From the NCBI GenBank assembly GCA_943908385.1, contig CALTTF010000009.1:1-44820 (forward strand): a stretch of 44,820 nt of DNA, read 5' to 3'. The notes under the pieces were generated by a model. The model had not been told where the DNA came from. It saw only the letters and a list, made by a program, of their open reading frames with translations, and searched no databases. This document shows, piece by piece, positions 1 through 7,083 of the stretch. Source of the stretch: an uncultured Corynebacterium sp. (GTDB taxonomy: Bacteria > Actinomycetota > Actinomycetes > Mycobacteriales > Mycobacteriaceae). Numbering within the stretch: the stretch's first letter is position 1; every line of letters begins with the position of its first letter. Both the position numbers and the translations under genes were made by a program.

Positions 1-836
1 GCTTTGCGCCGGTCCATGCCGCGCGGCAGATTCTCCGCGACGTTCACGTGCACGGCGTCCTCTGCCCCGCCCAGCGTCAGGCGCTCGCGCAAGGCATTCA
101 CCACGGCCGGGTCCGTGACCACAGAGTCGACTGTCGCGCGACGCGACGCCGCGGCAATCGCGACAGCGCCGCCGGACGACGGGACTTCGGCGAGGTGCGT
201 GCCGGGACGGACCACGGCGGCGTCGAGAAGCATGTCGACGCTGCGTGCCTGGGCGTCGGCGAGATCGAGCTTCTCCGTTTCGAGCGGCGCACTGTAGTTA
301 GTCTCCGAAACGAAATAATTCTTCGCCTCCTTGCCTCGGCCTGCGCTCGGCGAATGCGATTGCACGCTCACGCGCTCCATCGTGGGCACGCCCGTCGCGA
401 AATGGCCGACGAATGCGCTCATGCCGTCGCCGGAGAACTTCACGACGAGCTCCGGCGGCACCTCGCCCCCGGCAAACCGTGCGTCGCGGCCGAGCTTCGT
501 CGTCGGGTTGAATCCAACCTCGAGCAATGCGCCCAGCACGCGAACGAGGTCGTCGGGCGTTTCTGTGTGCCACTCTCCTGCCATGTATCCCTCAGCCAGT
601 CCGATCCAGCCATTGGCCGCGATGCGATCGAAAAGCTCGGCGTGGTCGACCACGAGATCCGGATCGTTGTCCGGGTCGAGCTCGAGTCCCGCCTTGGAGC
701 ATGCGGCGGCGAACGCGGCTTCCGCGCGGCGGGCACGCAGGCCCATGAGCCGGCCCGTGGGCACTGCCGCGATATTCGGCCACTGTTCAGCGTCGATGGT
801 GGCTAAGTGCATGGGAATCGCGGGGTTGTCGGACAC
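1..836 (-). CDS. CFA-synthase-like SAM methyltransferase (3' part outside window)
   Basis: Open frame running off the left edge; about 278 codons are visible. The N-terminal half carries LAEGYMAGEW near residue 80, resembling the N-terminal region of cyclopropane-fatty-acyl-phospholipid synthases and related lipid methyltransferases (UfaA1/BfaB group), which transfer a methyl(ene) group from SAM to unsaturated acyl chains of membrane phospholipids. The SAM-binding core appears to begin around PGTHLAEVPSSGGAVAIA, where the usual Gly-rich loop looks degenerate, so activity is uncertain. I place the start at GTG 836-834 (SDNPAIPMHLATID...) because a -10 box TATGGT (complement of 844-849) lies exactly 7 nt before it, giving a leaderless mRNA; ATG 812-810 is the alternative and has no SD. 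Divergent from ndh. The family is inferred from a motif and general resemblance; the product modified is unknown. Confidence 0.65.
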   Translation of the reverse strand, partial: MSDNPAIPMHLATIDAEQWPNIAAVPTGRLMGLRARRAEAAFAAACSKAGLELDPDNDPDLVVDHAELFDRIAANGWIGLAEGYMAGEWHTETPDDLVRVLGALLEVGFNPTTKLGRDARFAGGEVPPELVVKFSGDGMSAFVGHFATGVPTMERVSVQSHSPSAGRGKEAKNYFVSETNYSAPLETEKLDLADAQARSVDMLLDAAVVRPGTHLAEVPSSGGAVAIAAASRRATVDSVVTDPAVVNALRERLTLGGAEDAVHVNVAENLPRGMDRRK

Positions 837-843
837 GCCGTCT

Positions 844-849
844 ACCATA
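844..849 (-). promoter_or_regulatory. -10 box of the CFA-synthase-like gene
   Basis: TATGGT on the minus strand, followed by a 7-nt spacer and GTG 836-834. This spacing would start the transcript at the start codon (leaderless). No clear -35 box. Confidence 0.45.
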
Positions 850-900
850 GACCGACGGCAGCCCGCCTCATGGGAGCCACGGCGCGCGGAATACATAAAC

Positions 901-912
901 GGGCGTATGATC
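901..912 (+). promoter_or_regulatory. Extended -10 promoter of ndh
   Basis: GGGCGTATGATC with the -10 hexamer TATGAT at 906-911 and an upstream G-rich extension. The same 12-mer occurs before corA (2411-2422) and before the DUF418 gene (17557-17568). No -35 box is recognisable. Transcription should start near 918, leaving a leader of about 40 nt with SD AAGGAG at 941-946. Confidence 0.6.
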
Positions 913-955
913 TCATGGCGGATAAGCATGCAATTGCTACAAGGAGTACAGATTA

Positions 956-2356
956 ATGTCGGATAAGCCCTTCCGCCCCGCAGGAAACCGCCACCACGTC
1001 GTCATCATCGGTTCCGGCTTCGGCGGGCTTTTCGCAGCTCGCGAGCTTGACGGAGCTGACGTAGACGTCACGTTGATTAGCCGCACCAACTTCCACCTCT
1101 TCCCGCCGCTGCTCTACCAGGTGGCCACGGGCCTTCTGTCCACCGGCGAGATCGCGACCTCGACCCGCCAGATCCTGGGCAAGCAGAAGAACACGGACCT
1201 TGTCCGCGGCGATGTCACCGACATCAACCTGGAGAACAACACCGTCACCTTCGAAGAGGGTGCGCTCACCCGCACGTACGAGTACGACTCTCTGATCGTC
1301 GCTGCCGGTGCCGGCCAGTCCTACTTCGGCAACGACCACTTCGCCGAGTTCGCTCCCGGCCTGAAGACCCTGGACAACGCACTGGAGATCCGCTCCCGCC
1401 TCGTGTCCGCTTTTGAGCGCGCCGAGATCGTCGAGGACCCGGAAGAACGCGAGCGCTTGCTCACCTTCGTTATCGTCGGCGCAGGCCCGACCGGTGTCGA
1501 GCTCGCCGGCCAGGTCGCCGAGATGGCGCACCGCAGCTTCCGTGACGAGTACTCTAACTTCCGTCCGTCCAGCGCCAAGATCATTCTTCTGGACGGCGCG
1601 CCGCAGGTGCTCCCGCCGTTCGGCAAGCGTCTCGGCCGCAAGGCGCAGCGCGAGCTGGAGAAGATGGGCGTCACGGTCCGCCTCAACGCCATGGTGACCA
1701 ACATCGACGAGTCCACGGTCACCTACAAGGACATGAAGACCGAGGAAGAGACCACGATCGACTCCTACACCAAGATCTGGTCCGCCGGTGTCTCCGCTTC
1801 CCCGCTGGGCAAGACTGTCGCCGAGCAGGCTGGCCTCGAGGTCGACCGCGCAGGCAAGGTGCCGGTGAACCCGGACCTCTCCGTCGGCGACCACCGCAAT
1901 GTCTTCGTCGTCGGCGACATGATGAACCTCGACAAGCTGCCGGGCGTCGCCCAGGTCGCGATCCAGTCCGGCGAGTACGCCGCCAAGGCGATCAAGGCCG
2001 GTGTCGAGGAGAACCAGGAACCGGATCAGCGCGAGGCATTCGAGTACTTCGACAAGGGCTCCATGGCCATCGTCGGCCGTTTCCACGCTGTGGTGAAGAT
2101 GGGCAAAGTCGAAATCGCCGGCTTCCTGGGCTGGATCATGTGGCTGCTCGTCCACGTCTCCTTCCTGGTGTCCAAGCGCAACCGCATCGTGTCCATGTTC
2201 ACCTGGACGCTCAATGCCCTCACGCCGAAGCGCTACAACCTTCCGACCACGCTGCAGCAGATGCACGCGCGCACCGCATTGCTTAATCTGGCGAAGGAAT
2301 CGGGCAACGACACCGAGAAGTACTCGGAGCTGCGCGACATCAACGGGGAGAACTAA
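956..2356 (+). CDS. ndh: Type II NADH dehydrogenase (NDH-2)
   Basis: 466 aa, the usual length for corynebacterial NDH-2. This single-subunit flavoenzyme on the inner face of the membrane oxidises NADH and passes electrons to menaquinone without pumping protons; corynebacteria lack complex I and depend on it. The FAD-binding Rossmann motif GSGFGG is at residues 19-24 and a second dinucleotide motif, VGAGPTGVELAG, is near residue 175. A conserved VVGDMMN segment (near 320) closes the FAD domain. The C-terminal region (around 380-420) has hydrophobic/amphipathic helices for membrane attachment. The start has a good SD (AAGGAG) and an upstream extended -10 promoter. Monocistronic: corA downstream has its own promoter. 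Confidence 0.95.
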   Translation: MSDKPFRPAGNRHHVVIIGSGFGGLFAARELDGADVDVTLISRTNFHLFPPLLYQVATGLLSTGEIATSTRQILGKQKNTDLVRGDVTDINLENNTVTFEEGALTRTYEYDSLIVAAGAGQSYFGNDHFAEFAPGLKTLDNALEIRSRLVSAFERAEIVEDPEERERLLTFVIVGAGPTGVELAGQVAEMAHRSFRDEYSNFRPSSAKIILLDGAPQVLPPFGKRLGRKAQRELEKMGVTVRLNAMVTNIDESTVTYKDMKTEEETTIDSYTKIWSAGVSASPLGKTVAEQAGLEVDRAGKVPVNPDLSVGDHRNVFVVGDMMNLDKLPGVAQVAIQSGEYAAKAIKAGVEENQEPDQREAFEYFDKGSMAIVGRFHAVVKMGKVEIAGFLGWIMWLLVHVSFLVSKRNRIVSMFTWTLNALTPKRYNLPTTLQQMHARTALLNLAKESGNDTEKYSELRDINGEN

Positions 2357-2410
2357 ACCTTCTCCTCCCCTCCTCCGCTCGGGCTCTCGGTGCACGTTTC
2401 ACCGCGGGCA

Positions 2411-2422
2411 GGGCGTATGATC
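2411..2422 (+). promoter_or_regulatory. Extended -10 promoter of corA
   Basis: GGGCGTATGATC, identical over 12 bases to the ndh and DUF418 promoters; -10 TATGAT at 2416-2421. Predicted start near 2428, giving a leader of about 94 nt. Confidence 0.6.
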
Positions 2423-2434
2423 TGTTTAGTTCAA

Positions 2435-2516
2435 GGCCGGGGGTGGCCGGATTCGTCGATAAGCGAATGCGGGCCGTCCCCCGGCCGCCCGTCGTTGAGC
2501 CTGTGATCGAAGGGGG
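2435..2516 (+). promoter_or_regulatory. Structured corA 5' leader, possible SD switch
   Basis: A long stem-loop fills the leader. GGCCGGGGG (2435-2443) pairs with CCCCCGGCC (2478-2486), GGCC (2445-2448) with GGCC (2472-2475), and ATTCG (2451-2455) with CGAAT (2464-2468) around an 8-nt loop. No U-run follows, so it is not a terminator. The CCCCC at 2478-2482 could instead pair with the GGGGG of the Shine-Dalgarno (2512-2516). The hairpin is seen directly; switching is inference. It does not look like the larger M-box. Confidence 0.4.
2454..2464 (+). repeat. Iterated 11-mer CGTCGATAAGC (this copy intergenic; 15 in window)
   Basis: The only intergenic copy of an 11-mer found 15 times in the window. 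In the orientation CGTCGATAAGC on the + strand: 2454, 6324, 15067, 21369, 22235, 23638, 29131, 33199, 38993, 44366. As GCTTATCGACG on the + strand: 9726, 10653, 15394, 20250, 42804 (first base given). All other copies are inside genes, eleven as Leu-Ile-Asp plus a codon starting with G, and three as Val-Asp-Lys. This copy spans the apical loop of the corA leader hairpin. Confidence 0.8.
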
Positions 2517-2521
2517 TCGCT

Positions 2522-3601
2522 ATGCCACCGAAACTTCCTCTGCCCCGCAATAAAGCGAAATCACAGGCGAAGCAGAAACAGACTCAGCGGCCCGTGCCGG
2601 TCCCGGTGGAGCGCTCCGTCGATTTCTGCCGTGTTTTCGTCGAGGGCCAAGCCCTGCCGGGTTCGATGCACTACACCAGCGCCATGGAGCGCGTGAAGGA
2701 AGCGGAGAACGGCTACGTGTGGTTGTCGCTGCACGAGCCGAGCGTTGAGCAGATGGAGCGCGTCGCCGAAGAATTCGGCATCCACGATCTGATTGTGGAG
2801 GACGCCGTCACCGCGCACCAGCGCCCCAAGGTCGAGCGTTACGGCGAGCAGCTCTTCATCGTGATCCGCACCGTCGTCTACCGCGACGACGAGGAAGTCA
2901 CCGACCTGCGCGAAATCATTTCGACCGGTGAGGTGCAGATGCTCGTCGGCGACGACTTCGTGATCACCATCCGCCACAATGCGCAGCTGCCGAACCTGAC
3001 GCAGGAGCTCATCGAGGACCAGGACATCGTCTCGCTCGGCCCCACGGCGGTGGCCTGGAAAGTCGCCGACCACATCGTGGAGAACTATATGAAGGTCACG
3101 ACCTTCCTCTCCAGCGACGTCGACGAGCTCGAGAACGAGGTATTCACGCCGCGCCAGCTGATCAACATCGACAAGATCTACATGTACAAACGTGAGGTCC
3201 TGGAGATGCGCCACGCGACCGACCCGCTCGGCCCCGCGCTGCGCTCCGGCCTGACGCTGCACAAGGACCTGTTGAGCAAGCCGATCCGCTCGTACCTGCG
3301 CGACGTGCAGGACAACGCCATGATCGTCAGCGACAACGTCTCGGCTTTCGACGAGCGGCTGTCATCGCTTCTCGACGCCTCCGTGGCCAAGGTATCCATG
3401 CAGCAGAACTCCGACATGCGCACGATTTCCGCTGTCGTCGGCATGGCGGCGCTGCCGACCATGATCGCCGGTGTCTACGGCATGAACTTCGAGTACATGC
3501 CCGAACTCGGCTGGCACTACGCCTACCCCGTCGTGCTGCTCGTCATGTTCGGCTCGATTCTGGGCATGTACTGGTGGTTCCGCAAGAACCACTGGCTCTA
3601 G
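2522..3601 (+). CDS. corA: CorA-family magnesium/divalent cation channel
   Basis: 359 aa. CorA proteins form homopentameric channels importing Mg2+ (also Co2+/Ni2+). The signature YGMNFEYMPE lies at 319-328, with the GMN filter (320-322) at the end of transmembrane helix 1 (about 300-320) and helix 2 at about 333-353, then a short basic end (FRKNHWL). Residues 30-290 form the cytoplasmic alpha/beta funnel and long stalk helix. The N-terminus has about 25 Lys/Gln/Pro-rich residues. ATG is preceded by a strong SD (AAGGGGG). The structured leader upstream suggests translational or transcriptional control, which would make sense for a Mg2+ transporter but is not shown. Confidence 0.93.
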   Translation: MPPKLPLPRNKAKSQAKQKQTQRPVPVPVERSVDFCRVFVEGQALPGSMHYTSAMERVKEAENGYVWLSLHEPSVEQMERVAEEFGIHDLIVEDAVTAHQRPKVERYGEQLFIVIRTVVYRDDEEVTDLREIISTGEVQMLVGDDFVITIRHNAQLPNLTQELIEDQDIVSLGPTAVAWKVADHIVENYMKVTTFLSSDVDELENEVFTPRQLINIDKIYMYKREVLEMRHATDPLGPALRSGLTLHKDLLSKPIRSYLRDVQDNAMIVSDNVSAFDERLSSLLDASVAKVSMQQNSDMRTISAVVGMAALPTMIAGVYGMNFEYMPELGWHYAYPVVLLVMFGSILGMYWWFRKNHWL

Positions 3602-3633
3602 GCACGCATCGCTAGTCGGCGGAGGTCGAGGCG

Positions 3634-4068
3634 CTACCCTTCCATCACCATCGTGCGCAGGGTGCACACTGCCACGAGCTTGCCTTCCGAGCGCATCTCT
3701 GTGCGCCACAGCTGTGTGCGGCGGCCGACGTGCACCGGAGTCGTCTCAGCCTCGATCACGCCGTCGGTGACGCTGCGCAGCAGATCCGTGCTGTTGTTCA
3801 TACCCACCACGGGGCCGCCGGCGGCGACATAGCCCGCGAAAGAGCCCATCGTCTCGCCGATGGAGCAGAACACTCCCCCGTTGACCACGCCCGCCGGCTG
3901 GTGGTGCTTCGGCGCCGCCTGCACGGTAGCGACCATTTTCTCCGGGCCGAATTCAGTGAATGTCAGGCCGATAAAGGAATCGAACTCGGTCGCGGCCGAG
4001 TTGAGCATGGCGAGTTCATCGTCGTTGAGCTGACGGTTCTGCAGGTGCTTGAGATCGTTGATGTCCAT
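3634..4068 (-). CDS. PaaI-family hotdog thioesterase
   Basis: 144 aa from ATG 4068-4066. Hotdog-fold proteins of the PaaI/YdiI type hydrolyse acyl- or aryl-CoA thioesters. The HHQPAGVVNGGVFCSIGE segment carries the conserved H..GvvhGG core on the central helix, and the following GETMGSFAGYVA fits the family. The frame stays open to a TTG at 4086, but a -10 box TAAAGT (complement of 4077-4082) ends 8 nt before the ATG, which argues for a leaderless message starting at or next to it. It sits convergent to corA and divergent from gnd. The substrate cannot be told from sequence. Confidence 0.8.
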   Translation of the reverse strand: MDINDLKHLQNRQLNDDELAMLNSAATEFDSFIGLTFTEFGPEKMVATVQAAPKHHQPAGVVNGGVFCSIGETMGSFAGYVAAGGPVVGMNNSTDLLRSVTDGVIEAETTPVHVGRRTQLWRTEMRSEGKLVAVCTLRTMVMEG

Positions 4069-4076
4069 AGAAACTG

Positions 4077-4082
4077 ACTTTA
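4077..4082 (-). promoter_or_regulatory. -10 box of the thioesterase gene
   Basis: TAAAGT on the minus strand, 8 nt before ATG 4068-4066; predicted leaderless or near-leaderless transcript. Confidence 0.4.
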
Positions 4083-4170
4083 GCAACGAAACTAGTTGGT
4101 AATGCTGGACTAAGAAAAAGCTCCTGAAAAATTAGCTCTCCGGTTGGCTGAACGCCAGATACCGCGTGCG

Positions 4171-4176
4171 TATGCT
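4171..4176 (+). promoter_or_regulatory. -10 box of gnd
   Basis: TATGCT in the context GTGCGTATGCTC, followed by 7 nt and ATG 4184-4186. This argues for a leaderless mRNA and decides the gnd start against the in-frame GTG at 4166, which overlaps the promoter. Confidence 0.55.
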
Positions 4177-4183
4177 CAAATAC

Positions 4184-5686
4184 ATGACTTCGAATGACAC
4201 ATCCTCCGCTACTGCAGCCACTGACGGAAACCCGACTACCGGCCAGGCACAGATCGGTGTCGTGGGCATGGCCGTGATGGGCTCCAATCTGGCCCGCAAT
4301 TTCGCTTCCCGCGGCCACACCGTGGCCATCTTCAACCGCTCCCCGGAGAAGACCCGCGCGGTCATGGAGCAGTACGGCGATGAGGGATCGTTCATTCCGT
4401 CGGAGACGATCGAGGATTTCGTCGCCTCCCTGGAGCGTCCGCGCAAGGCCGTCATCATGGTCCAGGCGGGCAAAGCGACCGACGCTGTCATCGACCAGCT
4501 CGTTGAGGCGATGGATGAGGGCGACATCATCATCGACGGCGGCAACTCCCTGTTCACCGACACGATCCGCCGCGAAAAGGAAGTGGCCGCTAAGGGCCGC
4601 CACTTCGTCGGTGCAGGCATCTCCGGCGGCGAGGAGGGCGCGCTGCGCGGCCCGTCGATCATGCCGGGCGGCCCGAAGGAGTCCTGGGAGACGCTCGGTC
4701 CTCTGCTCGAGGACATCTCCGCCAAGGTCGACGGTGTGCCGTGCGTGACGCACATCGGCCCGGACGGTGCCGGCCACTTCGTCAAGATGGTCCACAACGG
4801 CATCGAGTACGCGGATATGCAGGTCATCGGCGAGGCGTACCACCTGCTGCGCTACGGCGCGGGCATCGAGCCGGCCGAGCTGGCGGAGATCTTCTCCGAG
4901 TGGAATCAGGGCGACCTAGACTCCTACCTCATCGAGATCACCGCTGAAGTCCTGCGCCAGGTGGACGCCAAGACGGGCAAGCCGTTCATCGACATCATTG
5001 TGGACGCGGCCGGTCAGAAGGGCACCGGCCGCTGGACGGTCAAGGAGGCTCTGGACCTCGGTGTGCCCACCACGGGCATTGGCGAGGCAGTCTTCGCCCG
5101 CGCACTCTCCTCGGCCCTCGCCCAGCGCGAGGCAGTCAAGGAGACGGGCTTGCCCTCCGGCGACACCGCGACGCTGGAGTCCCTCGGCGTGGACAAGGAG
5201 CAGTTCGTCGAGGATGTCCGCCGCGCTCTCTACGCCTCCAAGCTCGTCGCGTACGCGCAGGGCTTCGACGAGATCAACGCCGGCTCCCAGGAATACGGCT
5301 GGAGACTCAAACCGCAGGATCTGGCCACCATCTGGCGCGGCGGATGCATCATCCGCGCGAAGTTCCTCAACCGAATCACCGAGGCGTACAACAACGACCC
5401 GGAGCTTCCGTCGCTGCTGCTCGACCCGTACTTCCGCGGCGAGCTTGAAAACGGCTTGATCGATTCTTGGCGCCGCGTGGTCGTCACCGCCACCCAGCTG
5501 GGCCTGCCGATCCCGGTCTTCGCCTCCAGCCTCTCCTACTACGACTCGCTGCGCTCCGACCGCCTGCCGGCCGCCCTCATCCAGGGCCAGCGCGACTTCT
5601 TCGGCGCGCACACCTACAAGCGCGTCGACATGGAGGGCACCTACCACACGACGTGGTCGGGCGAGCGCGAGGAGATCAGCTACTAA
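4184..5686 (+). CDS. gnd: 6-phosphogluconate dehydrogenase, decarboxylating
   Basis: 500 aa from ATG 4184. Catalyses the NADP+-dependent oxidative decarboxylation of 6-phosphogluconate to ribulose 5-phosphate, the second NADPH-yielding step of the oxidative pentose phosphate pathway. The N-terminal Rossmann fold has GVVGMAVMGSN at about 27-37, after about 25 Thr/Ser-rich residues. GAGISGGEEGA holds the substrate loop, and HFVKMVHNGIEYADMQ is the family signature with the catalytic Lys and the HNGIEY segment. The all-helical C-terminal domain ends DMEGTYHTTWSG, close to the known end. The start is set by the -10 box 7 nt upstream. An intrinsic terminator follows at 5719-5765. Confidence 0.96.
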   Translation: MTSNDTSSATAATDGNPTTGQAQIGVVGMAVMGSNLARNFASRGHTVAIFNRSPEKTRAVMEQYGDEGSFIPSETIEDFVASLERPRKAVIMVQAGKATDAVIDQLVEAMDEGDIIIDGGNSLFTDTIRREKEVAAKGRHFVGAGISGGEEGALRGPSIMPGGPKESWETLGPLLEDISAKVDGVPCVTHIGPDGAGHFVKMVHNGIEYADMQVIGEAYHLLRYGAGIEPAELAEIFSEWNQGDLDSYLIEITAEVLRQVDAKTGKPFIDIIVDAAGQKGTGRWTVKEALDLGVPTTGIGEAVFARALSSALAQREAVKETGLPSGDTATLESLGVDKEQFVEDVRRALYASKLVAYAQGFDEINAGSQEYGWRLKPQDLATIWRGGCIIRAKFLNRITEAYNNDPELPSLLLDPYFRGELENGLIDSWRRVVVTATQLGLPIPVFASSLSYYDSLRSDRLPAALIQGQRDFFGAHTYKRVDMEGTYHTTWSGEREEISY

Positions 5687-5718
5687 GCGCGCCACTTCAC
5701 TAGCGTTGCGCTGACGCG

Positions 5719-5765
5719 GGCACCGGGGGGGAAATCGGTAGACTTCGCCCGGTGCCTTCTTTTTC
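5719..5765 (+). terminator. gnd terminator with an embedded promoter
   Basis: Stem GGCACCGGG (5719-5727) / CCCGGTGCC (5748-5756) followed by TTCTTTTTC. The loop contains the -10 box TAGACT of the next gene and the 3' arm contains its GTG start codon (5752-5754). Confidence 0.75.
5739..5744 (+). promoter_or_regulatory. -10 box of the DEAD-box helicase gene
   Basis: TAGACT inside the gnd terminator loop, 7 nt before GTG 5752-5754; predicted leaderless mRNA beginning at the GTG. Confidence 0.5.
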
Positions 5766-7077
5766 TGATCTAGGGCTGCCGAAGCCCATCGTCGATGTCC
5801 TGGACGCCCAGGGCATCACCGAACCTTTTCCCATTCAGGAAGCGGCGATTCCCGCGGTCCTCGACGGCCGCGACGTGCTGGGCCGCGGCCCGACAGGCTC
5901 CGGCAAGACCTTCACCTTCGGTCTTCCGATCCTCGCGCTCCTCGCCGGCAAACCGTCCCGCCCGGGCCGCCCACGGGGCCTCATCCTCGCTCCCACGCGC
6001 GAGCTCGCCGCGCAGATCCGCCAGCGTCTCGACGATCCCGCCGCAGCCGTGAACCTGCGCGTCATCGAGGTCGTCGGCGGCGTGAACATCAACAACCACT
6101 TCCGCGCGCTCGCGGCGCCCGTCGACGTTCTCGTCGCCACGCCGGGCCGCGCACAGGACCTGATCAACCAGGGCAAGCTCAGCTTCGACGACGTCGCCGT
6201 CACAGCTATCGACGAAGCCGACCAGATGGCGGACATGGGCTTCCTCCCCCAGGTGCGCAAGCTTCTCGACGCCACCCCTGAGACCGGCCAACGCCTGCTG
6301 TTCTCTGCGACGCTGGACGGCGACGTCGATAAGCTCGTGCGCCGTTATCTCGATGACCCCGTGACGCACTCGACTGCGCCCGCCGCTGCTGCTGTGGAGT
6401 CGATGGAGCACTACCAGCTGCTCGTCGGCGACCGCGAATCGCGCAATGCGATCGTGCCGCTGATCGCTGCGCGCGAGGGCAAGACGATCATGTTCATGCG
6501 CACCAAGCACGGTGTGGACCGCCAGGTGAAGAAGCTGCGGCGCGTCGGCATCAACGCCCAGGGCCTGCACGGCGACAAGGGTCAGGGCGCGCGCACACGC
6601 GCAATTGAAGGCTTCGCCGACGGCTCCTTGCCAGTGCTGGTGGCCACGGATATCGCCGCGCGCGGCATCGACATCAGCGATGTCTCGCTCGTCGTCCACA
6701 TCGACCCGCCTGCAGAGCACAAGGCCTACCTGCACCGCGCCGGCCGCACTGCCCGCGCCGGCACCTCCGGCACCGTGGTCACCCTCGTCATGGACGAGCA
6801 GCGCAAGGACGTCGACCAGCTCTTGCGGAAAGCTGGTGTGGAGGCGAAGAAAGTCCAGGTTGCAGCCGGGTCCGCCGAGCTTGCTAAAATCACGGGAGCG
6901 CGGGAGCCTAACGGCGACCCGCTGCCCCCGCCGGGCCAAGCACAGGCCTCCCCGAAGCCGCGCAACCAGCGCTCGGAAGGTCCGCGGCGCGGACGGCAAC
7001 AGAGCACATCTCGCACTCGCACCAACAGCAACGGTGGGCGCCGCCGACAAAGGAGTTCCAGGCGCAAAGAGAATTAA
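5752..7077 (+). CDS. DEAD-box ATP-dependent RNA helicase (RhlE-like)
   Basis: 441 aa. It has the full helicase core: Q-motif region 22-30, motif I PTGSGKT (47-53), Ia PTRELAAQ (81-88), Ib TPGR (130-133), II DEAD (154-157), III SAT (185-187), and in domain 2 VATDIAARGIDI (V) and HRAGRTARAG (VI). The last ~80 residues are basic and rich in Arg, Ser, Gln and Asn, typical of RhlE-like helicases that remodel ribosomal or other RNA. The GTG start has no SD but lies 7 nt after a -10 box within the gnd terminator, so the message is probably leaderless. Such helicases are often cold-induced; no regulatory site for that is visible here. Confidence 0.93.
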   Translation: MPSFSDLGLPKPIVDVLDAQGITEPFPIQEAAIPAVLDGRDVLGRGPTGSGKTFTFGLPILALLAGKPSRPGRPRGLILAPTRELAAQIRQRLDDPAAAVNLRVIEVVGGVNINNHFRALAAPVDVLVATPGRAQDLINQGKLSFDDVAVTAIDEADQMADMGFLPQVRKLLDATPETGQRLLFSATLDGDVDKLVRRYLDDPVTHSTAPAAAAVESMEHYQLLVGDRESRNAIVPLIAAREGKTIMFMRTKHGVDRQVKKLRRVGINAQGLHGDKGQGARTRAIEGFADGSLPVLVATDIAARGIDISDVSLVVHIDPPAEHKAYLHRAGRTARAGTSGTVVTLVMDEQRKDVDQLLRKAGVEAKKVQVAAGSAELAKITGAREPNGDPLPPPGQAQASPKPRNQRSEGPRRGRQQSTSRTRTNSNGGRRRQRSSRRKEN

Positions 7078-7083
7078 CCATTC

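Noticed and set aside
953..2395. 480-codon frame opposite ndh
   Set aside because: Antisense shadow; ndh has SD, promoter and full flavoprotein motifs.
2423..2521. M-box riboswitch in the corA leader
   Set aside because: Too short (about 94 nt) and lacking the multi-helix conserved loops of the M-box; kept only as an uncharacterised hairpin.
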